This document shows, piece by piece, positions 55,341-64,000 of a stretch of 64,000 nt of DNA (positions within the stretch are counted from its first letter, which is position 1; every line of letters starts with the position of its first letter). Source of the DNA: Escherichia sp. E1V33 (GTDB taxonomy: Bacteria > Pseudomonadota > Gammaproteobacteria > Enterobacterales > Enterobacteriaceae); assembly GCF_004211955.1 (NCBI RefSeq), contig NZ_RHJI01000020.1, positions 1 through 64,000 on the forward strand. Reading direction: 5' to 3'. The notes beneath the pieces were generated by a model, which worked only from the letters and a program-made list of their open reading frames with translations, was not told the DNA's origin and did no database searches. A program made the translations under genes and the position numbers.

Positions 55341-56178
55341 TCGGTTTTTCTGTCAGTTGGCTGTGGTACTGCCGACGATATTCCGACGGCGAGCGTTCGG
55401 TATTTTTACGAAACAGACGGCAAAAGTAGTTGCTGTCAACAAAGCCGCAGGCGTGCGCCACTTCTTTTACCTTCAGGTCATAGCCTTTCAATAACGTCTT
55501 AGCGTGCTCCAGTCGCGTGTGATTCAGGTATTCGTTAAAACCAATGGCCCCCGTTTTTTGAAACAGGTGCGAGAGGTAATTTGGCGAAATATAGAATGCC
55601 TGTGCGACAGATTCGCGGGTAAGCGCGGAGGCATAGCGTTCGTCGATATAATCGCGAATAGCTTCGAATAATGCCTGGCTGCGTGAGGCGGTCTGGATTT
55701 GGCTACCAAGCAAATCGCGGCAGTGGCTAAGCAGGCTGGCGACGATAAGCTTTGCCGTTTGCTGCTCCTGCGGCTGCATTTGCATTTCATTGAGCGTTTG
55801 TAGCAGAAAAGAACCTATGCGTGGGCCGCGTCGGGCGACGTGTTGCTTCGCCAGATTTTGATATTGTTTGCCATCCCATTGCACGACGCTGAAGCCGAGT
55901 TGCTGTTTGCCAAACAGCACGCTAAAGGTAGTGGCGGGGGCTTGCCATTGTGGAAAATTCCAGCCACCAGCAGGAACGTACAGCACATCGCCGGGAACTA
56001 ACGTTGCTCCAGCGCCGGTATCAACAAACTCACCTTCCAGCACAATTTCCAGCCGTGGAAAATCGACCTGATACGCAAGATCGGGCACCGGGCCGTTACT
56101 GCTGGCAAAGTAAATCTGGCGCAGGGACAGCGGGCCGTTGATCAGGCGGGAGAGCAGATAGCTGACGTCGTGATACAT
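55327..56178 (-). CDS. yijO: YijO, AraC-family regulator
   Basis: 283 residues: an N-terminal cupin-type sensor domain (about 1-130; FVDTGAGATLVPGDVLYVPAGGWNFPQW) and a C-terminal double HTH (about 180-283; LTRESVAQAFYISPNYLSHLFQKTGAIGFNEYL and VAHACGFVDSNYFCRLFRKNTERSPSEYRRQY). Its position at the end of frwCB-pflDC-frwD makes it the likely activator of that operon; this is inference from location. Confidence 0.93.
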   Translation of the reverse strand: MYHDVSYLLSRLINGPLSLRQIYFASSNGPVPDLAYQVDFPRLEIVLEGEFVDTGAGATLVPGDVLYVPAGGWNFPQWQAPATTFSVLFGKQQLGFSVVQWDGKQYQNLAKQHVARRGPRIGSFLLQTLNEMQMQPQEQQTAKLIVASLLSHCRDLLGSQIQTASRSQALFEAIRDYIDERYASALTRESVAQAFYISPNYLSHLFQKTGAIGFNEYLNHTRLEHAKTLLKGYDLKVKEVAHACGFVDSNYFCRLFRKNTERSPSEYRRQYHSQLTEKPTTPE

Positions 56179-56300
56179 GTTATTCCCTTAGGTATGTAGA
56201 CGGGAAAACAGTAACTGGCATTATTAAAAAAGGCCACCTGAAAAGTGTGGCCTGAGGGGAGTTCGATGTAAACATTGCGCCAGTTTCAGTCGCCTTGTAT

Positions 56301-56374
56301 TGCCGGATGCGGCGTAAACGCCTTATCCAGCCATCTGTAGGCCGGATAAGACGCGTCAAGCGTCGCATCCGGCA
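56301..56374. repeat. REP pair between yijO and eptC
   Basis: TGCCGGATGCGGCGTAAACG to TTATCCAGCC (56301-56331) and GTAGGCCGGATAAGACGCG to ATCCGGCA (56338-56374). Confidence 0.88.
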
Positions 56375-56393
56375 AATAGCACCTGGCTGATAA

Positions 56394-58127
56394 TTACTGA
56401 TTCCCCACCTGATCGCCATACGGCAGCGTGTCGTAGTCGATCAGCGCATTTTTCTTATACGGATTACCAATCCAGCGGGTGGTTTCTTTGAACTGCGGGT
56501 TCACCACTGAACGGGTTGGATCGTAACCGTCGTAAGATAAGCCCGCCAAATCCGACCAGGTGTGGATCAGCTCCGCCAGGCTGTATTTACGATCAACATC
56601 CTGCGAGAAATCACGCGGATGTGTGGCCTGCCATTTCTCTGACGTCCATAGCAGGAATGGAATGGTGTACATGTGGCGCGTCGGGTTGTCTTCATTACGC
56701 CCCTGAGTTTTGTGCGGCGGCGTGTCGTAAACCTCTTCACCGTGGTCAGAGAAATAAACCAGGAATCCGTTCGGGTCTGCTGCTTTAAAGTCTTTAATCA
56801 GGCTGGCAACCACATGATCGTTATACAGGTTAGCATTGTCATAATCGTTATATGACTCCAGCTCTTCGGCGCTTAATCCTGGCGGAACATGATCGGTATT
56901 GCTATCAAATTTGCCCTGATTTTCCGGGTAGCGGTATTTGTATTTGATATGCGTACCCAGCAGATGAACGATGATCAGTTTCTTCGGCGCCGGGTCATTC
57001 AGCACTTCCAGGAACGGCTTCAGCACGTTGGTGTCGTATTCACGCGCACTCTGCGTACGTTGCTGGTTCATGTAGTACTGCTTGTCGGTCTGGCGCGAAA
57101 ATACCGTCAGCATGGTATTGCGGGCAGTCATCGTCTGCTGGTTGGTGATCCAGAAGGTTTTATAACCAGCCTGTTTCATCATGTTCATCAGCGACGGCTG
57201 CGTCAGATACAGGTCCGGGTTCTTTTCGTTGGCAAAGGTCAGCGCCTGTTGCAGGATTTCAATGGTGTACGGACGCGATGTGACCACGTTATTGAACACC
57301 GTCAGGTTCGGATCGGTTTTATGCAGCGCATCCAGTTCTGGCGTGGTTTCACGCGGATAGCCATATAAGCTCATGCGTCCACGCTGGGTCGACTCGCCAA
57401 TCACCAGCACTAAGGTGCGCGGTTCGTTACCCGATTCGTCTTTGAAATTAGCCAGTGGCGGTAACGCGTTATTTTCATTCAGTAGCTTCGTCAGTGAGTT
57501 AAGTTGCTGACGATACTGATAATAACCAGTCAGAAATTGCCACGGTGCAGCAGGTTCCATGCGTGATGCCAGGTTATCCAACGTTTTCTCAAACGGCTTG
57601 TGTTTGATAAACGTGTTCATGGCGATAGGGTGCAGAATCAAACCATAAAGCAGGGCAAAAGAGACGATATAACGCCACGGCTTTGGAATATAGACCGGGC
57701 GCAGGCGCGTCCACAGCAAAATTGCCACCGCCGTATAGGCCAGGGCAATAAGCACAATCTTCAGACTGAAATACTGGCTTAAGTACTCGCTGGCTTCGTT
57801 GGTGTTGGTTTCAAACATCACAAACAGAACGCTCTGCGAGAACTCCTGACCGTATATGACGTAGTAGCACAATGCAGCCAGAGAAGCCGCCCATAGCATT
57901 ACACCAATTACCGCGGCGATAAACTTAATCCGCTTCGGAAAGAGGAATACTGGGATCAACCATAGCGAACTGAACAGCAGCGAGTCGCGAATGCCGTTGG
58001 TGCCGCTGTAGCCGCTAATGTAAATAATGGCCTGTAACAGGGTAGAGAAAAACCAAAAGTAGAGCAGTGCCCAACCCAGGGCTTTCCAGCTAAAAATGGG
58101 TTTAGTCTGGACTTCAGTGGAATGCAT
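56394..58127 (-). CDS. eptC: EptC (YijP) phosphoethanolamine transferase
   Basis: Adds phosphoethanolamine to heptose I of the lipopolysaccharide core. The 577 residues have five N-terminal TM helices (to about residue 180) and a periplasmic sulfatase-fold domain. The nucleophile Thr is in LVIGESTQRGRMSLYGY; zinc residues include the DHGEEVYD and SDHGE motif region. Full family length. Regulated by CpxR in some strains, from memory; no site mapped here. Confidence 0.95.
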   Translation of the reverse strand: MHSTEVQTKPIFSWKALGWALLYFWFFSTLLQAIIYISGYSGTNGIRDSLLFSSLWLIPVFLFPKRIKFIAAVIGVMLWAASLAALCYYVIYGQEFSQSVLFVMFETNTNEASEYLSQYFSLKIVLIALAYTAVAILLWTRLRPVYIPKPWRYIVSFALLYGLILHPIAMNTFIKHKPFEKTLDNLASRMEPAAPWQFLTGYYQYRQQLNSLTKLLNENNALPPLANFKDESGNEPRTLVLVIGESTQRGRMSLYGYPRETTPELDALHKTDPNLTVFNNVVTSRPYTIEILQQALTFANEKNPDLYLTQPSLMNMMKQAGYKTFWITNQQTMTARNTMLTVFSRQTDKQYYMNQQRTQSAREYDTNVLKPFLEVLNDPAPKKLIIVHLLGTHIKYKYRYPENQGKFDSNTDHVPPGLSAEELESYNDYDNANLYNDHVVASLIKDFKAADPNGFLVYFSDHGEEVYDTPPHKTQGRNEDNPTRHMYTIPFLLWTSEKWQATHPRDFSQDVDRKYSLAELIHTWSDLAGLSYDGYDPTRSVVNPQFKETTRWIGNPYKKNALIDYDTLPYGDQVGNQ

Positions 58128-58263
58128 AGTAAGAACCCGTTTTGGATAATAGCGCCGAATGTAAGGACAAAACCTTAAGGATATCTGAAGGGATATCCAG
58201 AATCTGGGTGAAATGCAGACAGAAATATATTGAAAACGAAGGTGTTAGAACAGAAGTATTTCA

Positions 58264-58292
58264 GAAAACCCTCGCGCTATAGCACGAGGGTT
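58264..58292 (-). terminator. Terminator after ppc
   Basis: AACCCTCG (58267-58274) / CGAGGGTT (58285-58292) around an inner GCTATAGC palindrome, followed on the minus strand by TTTT. Confidence 0.82.
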
Positions 58293-58307
58293 GATAGAGG
58301 AGGGAAG

Positions 58308-60959
58308 TTAGCCAGTATTACGCATACCTGCCGCAATTCCGGCAATAGTGACCATCAACGCTTGTTCGACGCGGGGATCCGGCTCATGTCCTTCTTTTTC
58401 TGCCAGGCGCGAACGATGCAGCAACTCTGCCTGCAGTACGTTCAGCGGGTCAGTGTATATATTTCGTAGCTGAATAGACTCGGCAATCCACGGCAGATCG
58501 GCCATCAGATGGGAATCGTTGGCAATTGCCAGCACCACTTTGATGTCTTCTTCTTGCAGATTGCGCAACTCTTTACCTAACGGCCACAGAGCTTTGTCTA
58601 CCAGGCGCTGGTCATAGTATTCCGCCAGCCACAGGTCTGCTTTGGCGAAGACCATTTCCAGCATTCCCAGACGCGTTGAGAAGAATGGCCAGTCGCGGCA
58701 CATGGCTTCCAGCTCGCTCTGTTTACCATCTTCCACCACTTTTTGCAGTGCGGTACCCGCGCCCAGCCAGGCTGGGAGCATCAGGCGGTTTTGCGTCCAG
58801 GCAAAAATCCACGGAATGGCGCGCAGAGATTCGACACCGCCGGTTGGGCGACGTTTCGCCGGACGTGAACCCAACGGCAGTTTGCCCAATTCCTGTTCTG
58901 GCGTAGCGGAGCGGAAGTAAGGGACAAAGTCTTTGTTTTCACGCACGTAGCCACGGTAGAGATCGCAAGAGATGACCGATAGTTCATCCATAATGCGACG
59001 CCAGCTCTCTTTCGGCTCAGGTGGTGGCAGCAGGTTGGCTTCCAGAATCGCCCCGGTGTAAAGCGACAGGCTGCTGACGGTGATTTCTGGCAGACCATAT
59101 TTAAAGCGGATCATCTCGCCCTGTTCAGTCACGCGCAGGCCACCTTTCAGGCTTCCTGGCGGTTGTGACAGCAGCGCCGCATGGGCTGGTGCACCGCCGC
59201 GACCAATGGAACCACCGCGACCGTGGAACAGCGTCAGTTCAATGCCCGCTTTTTCGCAGGTTTTGATTAACGCGTCCTGTGCCTGATATTGCGCCCAGGA
59301 GGCCGCCATCACACCCGCATCTTTTGCTGAGTCGGAATAGCCAATCATCACCATCTGCTTGCCCTGAATCAGACCGCGATACCAGTCGATATTCAGCAAC
59401 TGGGTCATGACATCGTTGGCGTTGTTCAGGTCATCAAGGGTTTCAAACAGCGGTGCGACCGGCATCGCAAACCCGATACCCGCTTCTTTCAGCAGCAGGT
59501 GGACTGCCAGTACGTCGGACGGCGTTTTCGCCATCGAGATCACGTAGGCGGCAATGGAGCCTTGCGGCGCTTCGGCAATCACCTGACAGGTATCAAGCAC
59601 TTCGCGCGTTTCGGCGCTTGGTTGCCAGTTGCGCGGCAGCAGCGGGCGTTTGGAGTTCAGTTCGCGGATCAGGAATGCCTGCTTGTCGGCCTCTGACCAG
59701 CTTTCGTAGTCGCCAATGCCGAGGTAGCGGGTCAGCTCGCCCAATGCTTCGGTATGACGAGTGCTCTCCTGGCGAATATCAATACGCACCAGCGGTACGC
59801 CGAAACATTTCACGCGGCGCAGAGTGTCGAGCAGATCGCCGTTAGCAATAATGCCCATACCACACGCCTGAAGTGACTGGTAGCAAGCGTAGAGCGGTTC
59901 CCACAGTTCTTCATTCTGCGTCAGCAGACCTTCCGGCTTCGGAAGTTCTTCACCTTTCAGACGCGCTTCCAGCCAGGCCTGTGTCGCCATCAGGCGAGAA
60001 CGCAGGTTTTTCATCAGATAGCGATACGGTTCTGCGGCACCTTCTTCACCAACCAGCGCCAGCAGTTCTGGGGTGGCCTCAACCATCGACAGTTCAGAAA
60101 CCAGAACCTGAATATCTTTCAGGAACAGATCGGTGGCTTTCCAGCGGCTGAGCAGCAGGACGTGGCGGGTGATATCGGCAGTGACGTTCGGGTTGCCGTC
60201 GCGGTCACCGCCCATCCACGAGGTAAAACGTACCGGAACAAATTCGACGGGCAGTTTGTAGCCGAGGTTCTCTTCCAGTTGTTCGTTCAATTCGCGCAGG
60301 TAATTCGGTACGCCTTGCCACAGGCTGTTTTCTACTACGGCAAAGCCCCATTTGGCTTCATCAACCGGAGTTGGACGCAGCTTACGGATTTCATCAGTAT
60401 GCCAGGACTGAGCGATCAACTGACGCAGGCGGCGCATCAGCTGGTGGTGTTCGTAGTCGGCGATATCTTTGTTATCGAGCTGCTTTAAGCAGGCGTTCAC
60501 TTCCACCATTTTGTGGATCAGTGTACGACGGGTAATTTCGGTTGGGTGAGCCGTGAGGACCAGTTCCAGCGACAGCGATTCCACTGCTTTTTTGATGGTG
60601 TCTTCGCTCAGTTCCGGCTGGTTTTTCAGTTTACGCAGGGTGCGGGCGATCACTTCCGGGTTGCTGGCAGCTTCGCCTTTCGGCGAAATGCTGTGGTATT
60701 GCTCGGCGGTGTTGGCCAGGTTCAGGAACTGACTAAACGCACGGGCAACGGGCAGCAGCTCGTCGTTCGACAAATTTTGTAAAGTGGTGAGTAACTCCTG
60801 GCGGTTAGCATCATTGCCAGCGCGTGAAGATTTGGACAACTTACGGATAGTTTCTACGCGTTCAAGAATGTGTTCTCCCAACGCATCCTTGATGGTTTCT
60901 CCCAGCACTTTGCCGAGCATACTGACATTACTACGCAATGCGGAATATTGTTCGTTCAT
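58308..60959 (-). CDS. ppc: Phosphoenolpyruvate carboxylase
   Basis: Anaplerotic enzyme that makes oxaloacetate from PEP and bicarbonate; allosterically activated by acetyl-CoA and inhibited by aspartate. The 883 residues include the catalytic His138 in [28 protein letters not shown] (mobile loop) and the C-terminal QNTG-type end (GMRNTG). The start [15 protein letters not shown] gives the family length; 16 unconserved in-frame residues upstream were left out. No neighbour on its strand is close enough for an operon. Confidence 0.98.
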   Translation of the reverse strand: MNEQYSALRSNVSMLGKVLGETIKDALGEHILERVETIRKLSKSSRAGNDANRQELLTTLQNLSNDELLPVARAFSQFLNLANTAEQYHSISPKGEAASNPEVIARTLRKLKNQPELSEDTIKKAVESLSLELVLTAHPTEITRRTLIHKMVEVNACLKQLDNKDIADYEHHQLMRRLRQLIAQSWHTDEIRKLRPTPVDEAKWGFAVVENSLWQGVPNYLRELNEQLEENLGYKLPVEFVPVRFTSWMGGDRDGNPNVTADITRHVLLLSRWKATDLFLKDIQVLVSELSMVEATPELLALVGEEGAAEPYRYLMKNLRSRLMATQAWLEARLKGEELPKPEGLLTQNEELWEPLYACYQSLQACGMGIIANGDLLDTLRRVKCFGVPLVRIDIRQESTRHTEALGELTRYLGIGDYESWSEADKQAFLIRELNSKRPLLPRNWQPSAETREVLDTCQVIAEAPQGSIAAYVISMAKTPSDVLAVHLLLKEAGIGFAMPVAPLFETLDDLNNANDVMTQLLNIDWYRGLIQGKQMVMIGYSDSAKDAGVMAASWAQYQAQDALIKTCEKAGIELTLFHGRGGSIGRGGAPAHAALLSQPPGSLKGGLRVTEQGEMIRFKYGLPEITVSSLSLYTGAILEANLLPPPEPKESWRRIMDELSVISCDLYRGYVRENKDFVPYFRSATPEQELGKLPLGSRPAKRRPTGGVESLRAIPWIFAWTQNRLMLPAWLGAGTALQKVVEDGKQSELEAMCRDWPFFSTRLGMLEMVFAKADLWLAEYYDQRLVDKALWPLGKELRNLQEEDIKVVLAIANDSHLMADLPWIAESIQLRNIYTDPLNVLQAELLHRSRLAEKEGHEPDPRVEQALMVTIAGIAAGMRNTG

Positions 60960-61206
60960 ATGACCCCAGATACCCATCTTATCGTTTGATAGCCCTGTAT
61001 CCTTCACGTCGCATTGGCGCGAATATGCTCGGGCTTTGCTTTTCGTCGTCTTTTATAAAGCCACGTAAAAGCGGTGACGTCAAATGCTGCGAAATCGCTT
61101 CAGCAAACGAATAAATAGCAGGAATTTACGCCATTAAATTCACGACGCTTTAAATAAGCGTAACTTATGGGAATGTTAAAAAATCACCATACATAACACC
61201 AAAGGT

Positions 61207-61429
61207 GTAGGTCGGATAAGATGCGCAAGCATCGCATCCGACATTATTGCGGCACTGGAGTTTGACAACAGTGCCGGATGCGGCGCAAGCGCCTTATCCG
61301 GCCTACGGTTGAGCATCGTTTGAGTCACTGTAGATCGGATAAGATGTGCAAGCATCGCATCCGACATTATTGCGGCACTGGAGTTTGGCAACAGTGCCGG
61401 ATGCGGCGCAAGCGCCTTATCCGGCCTAC
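61207..61429. repeat. Tandemly duplicated BIME between ppc and argE
   Basis: A 100-bp unit made of two inverted REPs (GTAGGTCGGATAAGATGCGC...CATCCGAC and TGCCGGATGCGGCGCAAGC...CCGGCCTAC) occurs at 61207-61306 and again at 61330-61429, 123 bp apart, with three differences by eye. That makes four REP units. Confidence 0.92.
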
Positions 61430-61432
61430 GTT

Positions 61433-62584
61433 TTAATGCCAGCAAAAATGGTGGATTACCTGGGTGATCAGCTCACGGGTGGGCTTGATAAACCTCGTCT
61501 CCAAATATTCATCAGGCTGATGAGCCTGATTAATTGAGCCAGGCCCCAGAACCAGCGTCGGGCATAACGTTTGAATAAACGGCGCTTCGGTACAGTAGTT
61601 CACCACTTCGGTCTGTGCGCCGAGTAATTTCTCAACTACTTCAACCAGTTGGTGGTTCGGTGGGCATTCATAGCCAGGGATCGGTGGGTGCAACTCTTCG
61701 ACCGTCAGACGGCCCGGCCAGCGTTCGCTCACCGGAGCCAGCGCGTCGTTGAGCAAGCCGTTAAGCTCGTTGAGCGTCATGCCAGGCAACGGACGAATGT
61801 CCATATGCAACTCGCAGCAAGCGCAAATACGGTTAGAGGCGTCGCCACCGTGAATATGCCCGAGGTTGAGCGTGGGATACGGCACGGTAAACGCTTCATA
61901 GTGATAGCGTTCTTTCAGGTTATCGCGCAATTGCAAAATATGGCCGATGGCGTCGTGCATCAGTTCGATAGCGTTAACCCCGCGCGACGGATCGCTGGAG
62001 TGGCCCGATTGACCCATAATTCGAATGGCATTTGAGATGTGGCCTTTATGCGCGCGTACCGGTTGCAGCGACGTTGGTTCGCCAATGATGGCGCAATCCG
62101 GGCGCAGGGCGGTGGTTTCAGCAAAATAACGCGCTCCGGCCATACTGGTTTCTTCATCGGCAGTCGCCAGAATGTAGAGTGGCTTTTTCAGTTTCGTGAC
62201 GTCGACGTCACGTAGTGCATCGAGGATAAACGCAAAGAAGCCTTTCATGTCGGCGGTGCCTAAGCCGTAAAGCTTGCCGTCGTGTTCCGTCAGCGTAAAC
62301 GGATCGCGCGTCCAGCGCCCATCATCAAACGGCACCGTATCGGTATGCCCCGCCAGCAACAAGCCGCCAGCACCCTGTCCGCAACTTGCCAGCATATTAA
62401 ATTTGTTGCGCGTTCCTGGCACTGGCTGTACTTCCACATTGAAGCCCAAATCTTTAAACCAGCCCGCCAGAAGAGTGATTAAATCTGCATTGCTTTGATC
62501 GAGTGCCTCTTCCGTAGCGCTTATTGAAGGTGTGGCAATCAGAGCGCGGTAAATCTCGATAAATGGCGGTAATTTGTTTTTCAT
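61433..62584 (-). CDS. argE: N-acetylornithine deacetylase
   Basis: Zn2+-dependent M20-family amidohydrolase that releases ornithine from N-acetylornithine. The 383 residues show [15 protein letters not shown] (His80 and Asp82 region), [25 protein letters not shown] (catalytic Glu) and [16 protein letters not shown]. It is divergent from argCBH and shares ARG boxes. The start [15 protein letters not shown] is the K-12 one; the open frame upstream enters the operator. Confidence 0.97.
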   Translation of the reverse strand: MKNKLPPFIEIYRALIATPSISATEEALDQSNADLITLLAGWFKDLGFNVEVQPVPGTRNKFNMLASCGQGAGGLLLAGHTDTVPFDDGRWTRDPFTLTEHDGKLYGLGTADMKGFFAFILDALRDVDVTKLKKPLYILATADEETSMAGARYFAETTALRPDCAIIGEPTSLQPVRAHKGHISNAIRIMGQSGHSSDPSRGVNAIELMHDAIGHILQLRDNLKERYHYEAFTVPYPTLNLGHIHGGDASNRICACCELHMDIRPLPGMTLNELNGLLNDALAPVSERWPGRLTVEELHPPIPGYECPPNHQLVEVVEKLLGAQTEVVNYCTEAPFIQTLCPTLVLGPGSINQAHQPDEYLETRFIKPTRELITQVIHHFCWH

Positions 62585-62610
62585 TGTTGACACACCTCTG
62601 GTCATGATAG

Positions 62611-62649
62611 TATCAATATTCATGCAGTAATTGTGAATAAAAATACACT
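62611..62649. promoter_or_regulatory. ArgR operator (two ARG boxes) between argE and argC
   Basis: Two 18-bp ARG boxes three bp apart: TATCAATATTCATGCAGT (62611-62628) and TGTGAATAAAAATACACT (62632-62649), compared with consensus WNTGAATWWWWATTCANW. Spacing of 3 bp is the usual arrangement for an ArgR hexamer. They control divergent argE and argCBH. Confidence 0.82.
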
Positions 62650-62737
62650 AACGTTGAGCGTAATAAAACCCACCAGCCGTAAGGTGAATGTTTTACGTTT
62701 AACCAGGCAACCAGACATAAGAAGGTGAATAGCCCCG

Positions 62738-63742
62738 ATGTTGAATACGCTGATTGTGGGTGCCAGCGGTTACGCTGGCGCAGAGCTAGTGACCTATGTA
62801 AATCGCCATCCGCATATGAACATAACCGCTTTGACTGTCTCAGCGCAAAGCAATGATGCGGGAAAGTTAATCTCCGATTTGCATCCGCAGCTCAAAGGCA
62901 TCGTTGATCTGCCGTTACAGCCGATGTCGGATATCAGCGAGTTTAGCCCAGGGGTGGACGTGGTGTTTCTCGCCACCGCCCATGAAGTTAGCCACGATTT
63001 AGCGCCGCAATTTCTCGAAGCAGGCTGTGTGGTGTTCGACCTCTCTGGCGCGTTTCGTGTTAACGACGCCGCCTTCTATGAAAAATATTACGGCTTTACC
63101 CATCAATACCCGGAACTGCTGGAACAGGCAGCCTACGGTCTGGCGGAGTGGTGCGGTAATAAATTAAAAGAAGCGAACTTGATTGCGGTGCCGGGCTGTT
63201 ATCCGACGGCGGCGCAGCTGGCGCTGAAACCGTTGATTGATGCCAATCTTCTTGACCTCAATCAGTGGCCGGTGATTAACGCCATCAGCGGCGTGAGTGG
63301 TGCAGGGCGTAAAGCGGCCATTTCAAACAGCTTTTGTGAAGTGAGCCTGCAACCGTATGGCGTCTTTACCCATCGCCATCAACCGGAGATCGCCATGCAT
63401 CTTGGTGCTGACGTGATTTTCACCCCGCATCTGGGTAATTTCCCACGCGGCATTCTGGAAACCATTACCTGCCGCCTGAAACCGGGCGTGAGCCCGGCAC
63501 AAGTCGCGCAAGCGTTACAACAGGCGTATGCACATCAACCGCTGGTGCGGCTGTATGACAAAGGCGTTCCGGCGCTGAAAAACGTCGTCGGGCTGCCGTT
63601 CTGCGATATTGGGTTTGCCGTTCAGGGCGAGCACCTGATTATCGTGGCGACCGAAGACAACTTACTGAAAGGCGCGGCGGCACAAGCGGTACAGTGCGCC
63701 AATATTCGTTTCGGCTATGCCCAAACGCAGTCTCTTATTTAA
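62738..63742 (+). CDS. argC: N-acetyl-gamma-glutamyl-phosphate reductase
   Basis: NADPH-dependent reductase of arginine synthesis that makes N-acetylglutamate semialdehyde. The 334 residues have the nucleotide-binding [13 protein letters not shown], the catalytic C154 in [14 protein letters not shown] and HRHQPEI. First gene of argCBH; argB begins 7 bp after its stop. Confidence 0.98.
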   Translation: MLNTLIVGASGYAGAELVTYVNRHPHMNITALTVSAQSNDAGKLISDLHPQLKGIVDLPLQPMSDISEFSPGVDVVFLATAHEVSHDLAPQFLEAGCVVFDLSGAFRVNDAAFYEKYYGFTHQYPELLEQAAYGLAEWCGNKLKEANLIAVPGCYPTAAQLALKPLIDANLLDLNQWPVINAISGVSGAGRKAAISNSFCEVSLQPYGVFTHRHQPEIAMHLGADVIFTPHLGNFPRGILETITCRLKPGVSPAQVAQALQQAYAHQPLVRLYDKGVPALKNVVGLPFCDIGFAVQGEHLIIVATEDNLLKGAAAQAVQCANIRFGYAQTQSLI

Positions 63743-63749
63743 GGGTGCA

Positions 63750-64000
63750 ATGATGAATCCATTAATTATCAAACTGGGCGGCGTATTGCTGGATAGCGAA
63801 GAGGCGCTGGAGCGTCTGTTTAGCGCACTGGTGAAATATCGCGAGTCACATCAGCGTCCGCTGGTGATTGTTCACGGCGGCGGCTGCGTGGTGGATGAAC
63901 TAATGAAAGGGCTGAATCTGCCGGTGAAAAAGAAAAACGGCCTGCGGGTGACGCCTGCCGATCAGATAGACATTATCACCGGAGCACTGGCGGGAACGGC
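63750..64000 (+). CDS. argB: N-acetylglutamate kinase, 5' part (runs off window)
   Basis: Starts ATG-ATG at 63750 ([20 protein letters not shown]) after AGGGTG; 83 codons are visible and no stop is reached. The amino acid kinase motifs IKLGG and [11 protein letters not shown] are present, as is [14 protein letters not shown]. It phosphorylates N-acetylglutamate in the arginine pathway. Truncated by the window edge only. Confidence 0.96.
   Translation, partial: MMNPLIIKLGGVLLDSEEALERLFSALVKYRESHQRPLVIVHGGGCVVDELMKGLNLPVKKKNGLRVTPADQIDIITGALAGT

Noticed and set aside
61207-61429. Regular repeats resembling a small CRISPR array
   Set aside because: The units are inverted REP palindromes with no spacer-repeat periodicity of 28-32 bp and no cas genes nearby.

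Overview
The window is an enterobacterial chromosome segment from Escherichia coli or a very close sister lineage. Gene order runs cpxARP - fieF - pfkA - sbp - cdh - tpiA - yiiQRS - uspD - fpr - glpXKF - zapB - rraA - menA - hslUV - ftsN - cytR - priA - rpmE - yiiX - metJBLF - katG - yijEF - gldA - fsaB - ptsA/frwCB - pflDC - frwD - yijO - eptC - ppc - argECB, which is the order I remember for the 88-90 minute region of E. coli K-12, and the proteins look nearly identical to the K-12 ones as I recall them. REP/BIME palindromes fill many intergenic gaps, as is typical of E. coli. Names and family statements come from recognition of the translated sequences; no database search was run.

Layout. 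1-2.9 kb: Cpx envelope-stress two-component system with the divergent cpxP gene and its 3' UTR sRNA CpxQ. 3-10.3 kb: metal efflux, phosphofructokinase, sulfate-binding protein, CDP-diacylglycerol hydrolase, triosephosphate isomerase and small yii genes. 10.3-15 kb: fpr and the glycerol operon glpFKX. 15-24.9 kb: zapB, an unrecognised membrane protein gene, rraA, menA, the HslVU protease with its heat-shock promoter, ftsN, cytR, priA, rpmE. 32-45.5 kb: methionine genes under MetJ, katG, yijE, yijF. 45.8-56.2 kb: a glycyl-radical-enzyme and PTS cluster. 56-64 kb: eptC, ppc, argE, and the divergent argCB(H) operon cut by the window end.

Three places depart from the K-12 arrangement I remember. 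(1) Between rpmE and yiiX sits a pgtCBA/pgtP phosphoglycerate sensing and transport locus (24.9-31.6 kb) with an internally deleted IS630-like transposase remnant in its divergent promoter gap. (2) Between metL and metF sits about 3.8 kb holding a C-terminal fragment of a UshA-like 5'-nucleotidase, a MalI-like LacI-family repressor and a MalX/PtsG-like PTS IICB permease whose promoter carries a perfect 31-bp double operator. (3) Between zapB and rraA is a three-TM protein gene (15452-16168) that I do not recognise.

The functionally most interesting conserved unit is gldA-fsaB-ptsA / frwC-frwB-pflD-pflC-frwD with the AraC-type gene yijO. PflD carries a Cys-x-Glu active-site signature (C419, E421) typical of dehydratase-type glycyl radical enzymes rather than the Cys-Cys pair of pyruvate formate-lyase. 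Together with a fructose-type PTS, a fructose-6-phosphate aldolase and a glycerol dehydrogenase, this predicts a pathway that takes up a sugar or polyol as its phosphate, opens or dehydrates it by radical chemistry, splits it by aldol cleavage and reduces a small ketone.
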